From positions 1-11,392 of the forward strand of contig JAFOYS010000274.1 in the NCBI GenBank assembly GCA_017391435.1: DNA of 11,392 nt, in the 5' to 3' direction. Positions 7,601 through 11,392 of this stretch are shown piece by piece. A program made the translations under genes and the position numbers. The stretch's first letter is position 1, and each line of letters begins with the position of its first letter. The stretch is from Alistipes sp. GTDB taxonomy: Bacteria; Bacteroidota; Bacteroidia; Bacteroidales; Rikenellaceae. Under the pieces are notes generated by a model. That model worked only from the letters and a program-made list of their open reading frames with translations. It made no database searches and was not told the DNA's origin.

Positions 7601-7791
7601 ACAACAACGGCCTTCTGTACTGTCTCAGCACTTGCACCGGTATAGTTTGCCTGTACGCGGATAGTTGGTGGAGCAATGTTTGGATATCGCTCAATAGGCA
7701 ACATCGCAAGTCCGATAATTCCACCAAGTACAATGATAATGGAGATTACTGAGGAGAGTACCGGACGGTCAATAAATGTCTTAATATTCAT
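4663..7791 (-). CDS. RND multidrug efflux pump, HAE1 family (AcrB/MexB-like)
   Basis: A 1042-residue inner-membrane proton/drug antiporter, the same size as AcrB. It takes compounds from the periplasm and outer leaflet and drives them through the adaptor and outer-membrane channel using the proton gradient. TM1 is at about 10-30 after MNIKTFIDRP, followed by a porter domain, TM2-TM6 (about 337-495), TM7 (about 539-557), a second porter/docking domain and TM8-TM12 (about 871-1030). The proton-relay residues are intact: GVVVDDAIIVVE places Asp405 and Asp406 in TM4, and GLLSKTAILITEYA places Lys940 in TM10, at the position of AcrB Lys940. The hydrophilic loops match HAE1, which handles organic molecules, rather than the metal-ion (CusA) branch. 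The gene is flanked by adaptor and channel genes with 8- and 4-nt spacers, so one transcript makes the whole pump. Actual substrates (bile salts, dyes or antibiotics) remain open. Confidence 0.96.
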   Translation of the reverse strand: MNIKTFIDRPVLSSVISIIIVLGGIIGLAMLPIERYPNIAPPTIRVQANYTGASAETVQKAVVVPLEEAINGVENMTYMTSSATNNGSASISVYFKQGTNPDMAAVNVQNCVSRATRQLPSEVTDVGVTVKKRQTNILEQIAVFSPNGTYDRTFIANYIKINLVPAISRIPGVGDIDVRGADYSMRVWLKPDVMAQYKLIPADISAALAEQNIEAATGALGENSNQTFQYAMRYKGRLETPEQFENIVIRALPNGEVLRLKDVAEIELGTQSYLYIGEVNGAPGTSFSVYQTPGSNATEVINQIDAYMAKASKDFPKDLEMVVLSSSNDFLYASINNVLRTLLEAIVLVILVVFIFLRDLRSTLIPLVATIVSLVGTFLFLYLLGFSINLLTLFALVLSIGVVVDDAIIVVEAVQSKFDAGYKSAHKASVDAMHSVTTALVTSTLVFMAVFIPVSLMGGTSGIFYTQFGLTMAVAVGISAVNALTLSPALCAMFLKPKDENGNTINRSFGARLSAAVESGFNAVTDKYMGGVTFFLRHKVVTCIIVVAGIGLLVYSMNNTKTGLIPREDIGTVRIDVSTPPGSSLAHTKEVMDRIDREVVSHIDECHAYLNMAGFGMTTGAGTSYGNFTLRLKHWDERKGKEHSVFDIMERVKEYSTNINDATLFTTSPAMIPGYGATNGFELHIQDRKGGSIEDLAEITTQFVAELNARPEIGSARTSFNPRFPQYQIDVDAVKCKRAGTSPKEVLEILNGYYGGRLSTRFNRFTKLYQVQVQADPRYRVDLQTLNNIFIRIGNDMAPISQFVTLKKIYAPENLSRFNMFPSISINGRAADGYSSGDAIRAVNEVAEYILPVGYGFDFGGIAREEAASGNNTVIIFIICLALIYLILCALYESFFIPFAVILTVPIGLFGSFAFANMMGLENNIYLQTGLIMLIGLLSKTAILITEYACERRRQGLTIFEAAAEASKERFRPIMMTVLTMVFGMIPLMFSSGVGANGNNTLGAGVVGGMVVGTLALIFLVPTLFIIFQTIQEKVVKPKKAE

Positions 7792-7799
7792 ACGCCACT

Positions 7800-8921
7800 C
7801 TATTTCTCTGAGTCAACAACACTCTTAATCTTGATATTGTCGCCCTCGCGTAGCAGACCTACACCTTCAACAACAATAGTATCACCTGCAATAAGACCAC
7901 TCTCGACAACATACTCGCGGCCATTGCTGATGTTAAACACGCCGACAATCTTGCTTACAGCCTTGCCACTCTTCAGAGTGTAGACATAGATCTTGTCCTG
8001 AATCTCGTATGTGGCAGACTGTGGAATTACAATACATCCGTCAGCCTTGTGCGGAAGGATAATGTTTCCAGAACCACCAGAGAGCAGCAGTCGGCGGTAG
8101 TTAGGGAACTTGGCACGAACAGTCACAGAACCTGTTGTAGGGTCAATAATACCTGAGATAGCCTCAATGCGACCCTTCTCCTTGTAGATAGTACCGTCGC
8201 TAAGCTGAAGCTCTATAGATGGCATTGCCTGAAGAGCCGCCTCAAGCGATCCGTGCTCTCGGGTAAGAGATAGCACCTGACTCTCGGTCATTGAGAAGTA
8301 TACATACATCTCTGAGTTGTCAGATACAGATGTCATAGGTGTTGAGTCAGAGGGGCTAACAAGTGTACCTACACGGAAAGGAAGTGTACCGATAACACCA
8401 TCTGCCGGAGACTTTACAAGGGTGTAAGAGAGGTTGTTGCGAGCATTGACCTCGTTTGCCTTTGCCTGAGCAAGAGTTGCACGCTGGCTGGCAAGCTGTG
8501 TGCGGGCCATATTAAGGTCAAACTCAGAGATAATGTTCTGCTTGTAGAGTAGCTCCTTGCTGTTTGTTGTAAGCTCAGCTGCATCTACTGCAGCCTGCGC
8601 TACATCTACATTTGCTATAGCGGTCTGAAGTGCCGCCTGATATGGCACCTGATCGATAGTAAACAGAGTCTGACCCTTCTTTACAATCGAACCCTCCTTG
8701 ACGTGAATGTCTGTAATGTAACCCTGCACCTTTGGACGGATGTCAATATCCTGCTTACCACGAATAGTAGCAGAGTAGGTAGAGGTCAACTTGCGCGATG
8801 TAGGCTGAAGAATCATTACATTGTACTCGCGAGTACGCTTTGTACTCTTCTCCTCCTCGCAACTAAAGAGCGTTGCTGCAACTGCCAGAAGGAGCAATAG
8901 GTTAGATAGATAGATTTTCAT
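7800..8921 (-). CDS. RND periplasmic adaptor lipoprotein (membrane fusion protein, AcrA/MexA family)
   Basis: A 373-residue periplasmic adaptor that links pump and outer-membrane channel. The signal peptide ends in LFSC with the lipidated Cys at 21, followed by Glu residues, so it is probably anchored by lipid. Two half-motifs of the lipoyl (barrel-sandwich) domain flank the coiled coil: GYITDIHVKEGSIVKKGQTLF (67-87) and LVKSPADGVIGTLPFRVGTLVSP (168-190 region). The helical hairpin between them (about 95-163) is Ala/Gln-rich, as in AcrA. The beta-barrel domain (about 205-285) and the membrane-proximal domain (about 290-365) follow; GSVTVRAKFPN is a typical barrel strand. The length is within the family range. 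This is the first gene of the operon, with 202 nt of upstream DNA holding the putative control sites. The TAG stop lies 8 nt before the pump gene. Confidence 0.95.
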   Translation of the reverse strand: MKIYLSNLLLLLAVAATLFSCEEEKSTKRTREYNVMILQPTSRKLTSTYSATIRGKQDIDIRPKVQGYITDIHVKEGSIVKKGQTLFTIDQVPYQAALQTAIANVDVAQAAVDAAELTTNSKELLYKQNIISEFDLNMARTQLASQRATLAQAKANEVNARNNLSYTLVKSPADGVIGTLPFRVGTLVSPSDSTPMTSVSDNSEMYVYFSMTESQVLSLTREHGSLEAALQAMPSIELQLSDGTIYKEKGRIEAISGIIDPTTGSVTVRAKFPNYRRLLLSGGSGNIILPHKADGCIVIPQSATYEIQDKIYVYTLKSGKAVSKIVGVFNISNGREYVVESGLIAGDTIVVEGVGLLREGDNIKIKSVVDSEK

Positions 8922-8960
8922 ACTGTATTAAGTTTTTTGTAATTATCTCTTGGCTTCTGT

Positions 8961-8977
8961 TTTACACAAAGTGTAAA
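8961..8977. promoter_or_regulatory. 17-bp perfect palindrome upstream of the efflux operon (candidate operator over the promoter)
   Basis: TTTACAC (8961-8967), spacer AAA, then GTGTAAA (8971-8977). Read on the minus strand it includes TACACTTTG (8967-8975), which is TAnnTTTG with one extra spacer base and could be the -7 region of the efflux operon, with transcription starting near 8960. A repressor bound here would block initiation. Short palindromes of this sort are typical targets of TetR- or MarR-type regulators, but no such gene is in the window. Confidence 0.45.
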
Positions 8978-9022
8978 CCTCGCGAAAATAAGAAAAAATT
9001 ACCATATTTAATGACCCAAATA

Positions 9023-9053
9023 GGGTGAATCGCCTAAAAAAACGGGTGAATCG
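9023..9053 (-). promoter_or_regulatory. Pair of 10-bp direct repeats, 21 bp apart, upstream of the efflux operon
   Basis: CGATTCACCC occurs twice on the minus strand (9032 to 9023 and 9053 to 9044), start to start exactly 21 bp, or two helical turns. The copies agree at 12 positions but one when extended (G[A/G]CGATTCACCC). They lie about 60-90 bp upstream of the probable start, where an activator would act. Direct repeats at a 21-bp period are the site layout of LytTR-type and many AraC-type regulators. The distal copy abuts the terminator U-tract. Confidence 0.5.
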
Positions 9054-9055
9054 TC

Positions 9056-9088
9056 AAAAAAATAGCCCCTCCAGCACGGAGAGGCTAT
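9056..9088 (-). terminator. Intrinsic terminator after the nhaC-HAD transcript
   Basis: On the minus strand a stem of 11 pairs (9078-9088 with 9062-9072, one of them G-U) closes a 5-nt loop at 9073-9077 and is followed directly by six U (9061 to 9056). It starts 35 nt after the stop of the HAD gene. The single mismatch on the plus strand becomes a G-U pair only on the minus strand, which fixes its direction. Confidence 0.88.
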
Positions 9089-9123
9089 ATTGCGGTGGTA
9101 AATAGCGAGAGTTGTTGAGCTAT

Positions 9124-9777
9124 CTATAGCACTATTTTCAAGATATCTTCTGGTGTGTCAACAATATACTCTGCACCATTCTCAGTAAGCTCCTCGCGAT
9201 CACGGAATCCCCAAGTAACACCTATAGAGTGCACTCCAGCATCTTTTGCAGTCTTGATATCTACGCCAGAGTCGCCGATCATAAATGTCTTCTCTTTTGT
9301 TGCGCCGCACTGCTCAACAATAAGGTCTATGATGGCTGGATCTGGCTTTAGCGGAAAGTCCTCGCGGTTGCCATAGATAGCACTCCACTCGTACTGCCCA
9401 AAGAAGCGCTCAATAAGTCGTACGGTGCCATCGTGGAACTTGTTTGATGCTACGGCAAGGGTTACGCCAGCCTCAGCAAGAGTTTTGATCATCTCTGCAA
9501 CACCCTTGTATACAACAGTATGCGAATCAATATTGTTGTAGTAGTACTCTACAAAATCTTTGCGGGCAGAGGCTACATACTCTACCGTGCGTAGATGCTC
9601 TGGTAGTGCTCGCTCAACAAGGCGAGTCACGCCGTTACCCACAAATGTGCAGTATTCGTCATAGCTGTGTGGGCCAAGTCCACGCAGCGACAGCATATGA
9701 TTGCAACAGTGTGCCAAGTCACCAATAGTGTTTAGCAGTGTGCCATCAAGGTCTAAAATTACAAGTTTGTTACTCAT
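9124..9777 (-). CDS. gph: HAD-superfamily phosphatase, phosphoglycolate phosphatase (Gph) type
   Basis: A 217-residue cytosolic Mg-dependent phosphatase of HAD subfamily IA. All four HAD motifs are present: motif I DLDGT with nucleophile Asp9 and acid Asp11; motif II ASNK with Ser111; motif III Lys144 in FPLKPDP; motif IV GDSGVD with Asp169 and Asp173. The helical cap lies between residues about 15 and 85 and carries TFVGNGVTRLVERALPE, close to the 'xxxGxGxxxLxxxAL' element of Gph proteins, which remove phosphate from 2-phosphoglycolate formed during DNA repair. Related enzymes act on pyrophosphate or sugar phosphates (PpaX, beta-phosphoglucomutase-like), so the substrate is an inference. The start ATG at 9777 lies within the last codons of the antiporter gene (8-nt overlap, ATGAGTAA), so translation is likely coupled. 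An intrinsic terminator follows. Confidence 0.85.
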   Translation of the reverse strand: MSNKLVILDLDGTLLNTIGDLAHCCNHMLSLRGLGPHSYDEYCTFVGNGVTRLVERALPEHLRTVEYVASARKDFVEYYYNNIDSHTVVYKGVAEMIKTLAEAGVTLAVASNKFHDGTVRLIERFFGQYEWSAIYGNREDFPLKPDPAIIDLIVEQCGATKEKTFMIGDSGVDIKTAKDAGVHSIGVTWGFRDREELTENGAEYIVDTPEDILKIVL

Positions 9778-11227
9778 TTTCGGCTCTATTTTTTATGATT
9801 TTATATCCTAACGCCGCAACAGTTATTGAGAGCATTGGGCTGAGAATGTTGAATAGACAGTACGGTAGGTATGTGATTGTAGCAACGCCCAACACTGTAG
9901 ACTGTGTCATACCACAGGAGTTCCACGGAATAAGCACCGAGGTTACCGTTGCCGAGTCCTCTACCGAGCGGCTGAGCAGTCTGCCTTCAAGGCCTCGCTG
10001 GCGGTACAAGTCGCCAAAGGTGTTACCCGTAATTATAATAGATATGTATTGGTCGGCAGTAGTGAGGTTGCAGAAGATTCCCGTTGCAATAGTAGAGCTG
10101 ACAACGCTCACAGTACGCTTTGCAAAGCGCATAAAGAGTCTTGTTAGTGCACCTAACATACCGCTACCCGACATAACACCACCAAAACACATTGCACAGA
10201 GTATAAGCCAGATTGTAGAGAGCATTCCGCCCATACCCCTTGTTGCAACAAGCTCGTTGAGCATCGCATCGCCAGTATCAACGGCTGTATTTGACGAGCA
10301 GGCAATCATTATACCTCGGAATGTTCCTAATGCACCCTCTCCTCCAACTTGGTCTATTATCTCGGGCTGGAGAATTACCATAGCAATAGATGCAACGACA
10401 GTTGCTGCAAAGAGTGTAATGAGTGCTGGTAACTTACGCAGAATAAGCAGCGCAGTAATCAGCGGCACAAGTAGTAGCCAGGCGGAGATGTTGAATGTCG
10501 AGTGTAGTGTCTCAGAGATATGCGCTATCTGTGCACTCTGCTGTGGAGTCTCAAAGAATGATACGGCCAAGAATACAATAACAGCAATAGTAAACGATGG
10601 CACGGTGGTGATTAGCATATACTTAATATGCTCAAATAGAGGAACTTTAGATGCCGCCGAAGCAAGTACTGTAGTGTCCGAAAGGGCCGAAACTTTATCT
10701 CCAAAGTAGGCTCCAGAGATTATTGCACCGGCAATCCACCCCTCTGAAAAGCCCATTGCCTGACCAATGCCCATAAGTGCTACACCGATAGTAGCGATAG
10801 TTGTCCACGACGAACCTGTGACGAGCGAGACAAGGGCGCAAATTATGCAGGCAACAGCAAGAAAAATCTTTGGATGTATAACCTCAAGACCGTAGCAAAT
10901 CAGTGTTGGTACTGTTCCGCTGAGCATCCAAGTGCCAGATATTGCGCCGATAAGTAGTAGTATGATAATTGCAGAGGCTGATGTGCGGATGTTCTCCACA
11001 ATGGCATCCTCCAGAGCCTGCCACTTCTGACCGCAGAGCGTAATTGCAAGCATAGCAGCAACAGCGGCGGCAAAGAGTAGCGCAATCTGGCTGCCACCAC
11101 CAATTGCATCAGCGCCAAAACATTTGATAACGAGTGCCAAAACTGTCACTAAGACAGCCAGCGGAATAGACGCTATCCAAAGCGGAGTCTGGACCTTGTA
11201 TTTAGAGAAAAAGTTAGAGAATTTCAT
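9770..11227 (-). CDS. nhaC: NhaC-family Na+/H+ antiporter
   Basis: A 485-residue inner-membrane protein of the NhaC family (Pfam Na_H_antiporter), exchanging cations, typically Na+ for H+, to hold internal pH and salt. The sequence is hydrophobic throughout, with about ten to twelve membrane spans. Family signatures are clear: GSSWTTIATIGVALMGIG (138-155), then AGAIISGAYFGDKVSALSDTT (166-186 region), a block in which the Asp and Ser/Thr residues are the conserved ion-pathway part, and a second-half counterpart SSNTAVDTGDAM. Length fits the family. NhaC-like proteins also include malate/Na+-lactate antiporters (MleN type), so the exact substrate is not certain. The ATG at 11227 is supported by a -7 box at 11248-11255. 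It overlaps the downstream HAD gene by 8 nt. A long antisense reading frame inside it is a shadow. Confidence 0.93.
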   Translation of the reverse strand: MKFSNFFSKYKVQTPLWIASIPLAVLVTVLALVIKCFGADAIGGGSQIALLFAAAVAAMLAITLCGQKWQALEDAIVENIRTSASAIIILLLIGAISGTWMLSGTVPTLICYGLEVIHPKIFLAVACIICALVSLVTGSSWTTIATIGVALMGIGQAMGFSEGWIAGAIISGAYFGDKVSALSDTTVLASAASKVPLFEHIKYMLITTVPSFTIAVIVFLAVSFFETPQQSAQIAHISETLHSTFNISAWLLLVPLITALLILRKLPALITLFAATVVASIAMVILQPEIIDQVGGEGALGTFRGIMIACSSNTAVDTGDAMLNELVATRGMGGMLSTIWLILCAMCFGGVMSGSGMLGALTRLFMRFAKRTVSVVSSTIATGIFCNLTTADQYISIIITGNTFGDLYRQRGLEGRLLSRSVEDSATVTSVLIPWNSCGMTQSTVLGVATITYLPYCLFNILSPMLSITVAALGYKIIKNRAENE

Positions 11228-11247
11228 TTAACTTGCTATTTAGAGTG

Positions 11248-11255
11248 CAAAGATA
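11248..11255 (-). promoter_or_regulatory. -7 box of the nhaC promoter
   Basis: On the minus strand TATCTTTG matches TAnnTTTG fully and would start transcription near 11241, about 14 nt before the ATG. No convincing -33 TTTG sits at the right spacing; a TTTG at 11280-11283 is 24 nt away, a few bases too far. Confidence 0.5.
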
Positions 11256-11267
11256 CAAATTTTTTTA

Positions 11268-11275
11268 TACCTTTG
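11268..11275 (+). promoter_or_regulatory. -7 box of the tRNA-Arg promoter
   Basis: TACCTTTG followed by CA is the full Bacteroidota -7 consensus, with transcription starting near 11282, about 9 nt before the tRNA. The expected -33 region overlaps the divergent nhaC box and is poor in consensus. Confidence 0.6.
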
Positions 11276-11290
11276 CACGCAAATCACACT

Positions 11291-11362
11291 GCCCCTGTAG
11301 TTCAACGGATAGAACGAAGGTTTCCTAAACCTTAAATAGCAGTTCGATTCTGCTCGGGGGTA
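11291..11362 (+). tRNA. tRNA-Arg (anticodon CCU)
   Basis: A complete 72-nt cloverleaf folds by hand. The acceptor GCCCCTG (11291-11297) pairs with 11355-11361 with G-U at both positions 1 and 6. The D arm is GTTC/GAAC (11300-11303 and 11312-11315). The anticodon stem AAGGT/ACCTT (11317-11321 and 11329-11333) carries loop TTCCTAA with anticodon CCT. The T arm AGCAG/CTGCT (11338-11342 and 11350-11354) carries loop TTCGATT. The discriminator is A11362 and no CCA is encoded. It reads AGG codons. Confidence 0.96.
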
Positions 11363-11368
11363 CAAAAT

Positions 11369-11392
11369 GTAGGCTATCATCCGATAGCCTAC
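11369..11392 (+). terminator. Terminator hairpin after tRNA-Arg (cut by window end)
   Basis: GTAGGCTATC (11369-11378) and GATAGCCTAC (11383-11392) form a perfect 10-bp stem around ATCC, 6 nt after the tRNA. The U-tract expected after the stem would begin just outside the window, so direction rests on its position. Confidence 0.8.

Noticed and set aside
9738..10709. Long plus-strand reading frame (323 codons) antisense to nhaC and the start of the HAD gene
   Set aside because: The minus strand carries a clear NhaC protein with family motifs. The antisense frame starts with a non-ATG codon, is low-complexity (Ile/Ser/Val/Thr-rich) and has no recognisable domain.
11291..11392. tRNA-Arg considered as an integration site (att) of a mobile element
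   Set aside because: No integrase gene or duplicated tRNA 3' end is seen in the window; the following hairpin is a normal terminator.

Overview
The window reads as a chromosomal segment from a member of the Bacteroidota, most likely order Bacteroidales. Three things point there: the gene order bamD - rpoZ-like - coaBC, which as I recall it is typical of that phylum; several promoter boxes matching the Bacteroidota -7 consensus TAnnTTTG; and start codons that lack strong Shine-Dalgarno sequences. I cannot fix the genus from sequence alone.

Layout, left to right. (1) 1-2075, minus strand: a core operon transcribed leftwards, bamD (outer-membrane assembly lipoprotein) then an omega-type RNA polymerase subunit then coaBC (coenzyme A synthesis), the last cut by the window edge. 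A well-formed promoter precedes bamD. (2) 2225-3081, plus strand: a two-gene overlapping islet, a short winged-helix protein of the type seen in phage and plasmid replication genes, then a membrane-anchored coiled-coil protein resembling DUF6549 proteins of Bacteroidota phages. It is the only protein-coding part on the plus strand and looks like a phage-derived or mobile-element cassette in core surroundings. An inverted repeat covers its promoter. (3) 3082-3254: a convergent intergenic region filled by an imperfect palindrome built from 9-bp tandem units. (4) 3255-8921, minus strand: a complete tripartite RND efflux operon, adaptor lipoprotein, HAE1-type pump and outer-membrane channel lipoprotein, with 4-8 nt spacers. 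Its upstream region (8922-9061) carries a 17-bp palindrome and two 10-bp direct repeats exactly 21 bp apart, with no linked regulator gene in the window. (5) 9056-9088: an intrinsic terminator ending the next transcript. (6) 9124-11227, minus strand: an NhaC-family antiporter followed by an overlapping HAD phosphatase of the phosphoglycolate phosphatase type. (7) 11291-11392, plus strand: tRNA-Arg(CCU) and its terminator hairpin, divergent from nhaC, with the two -7 boxes only 12 bp apart.

The envelope theme is strong: BamD inserts outer-membrane proteins, the RND system exports toxic compounds across both membranes, and the antiporter handles cation and pH balance. The items I consider most worth checking are the phage-like islet with its promoter palindrome, and the two-part control region of the efflux operon.
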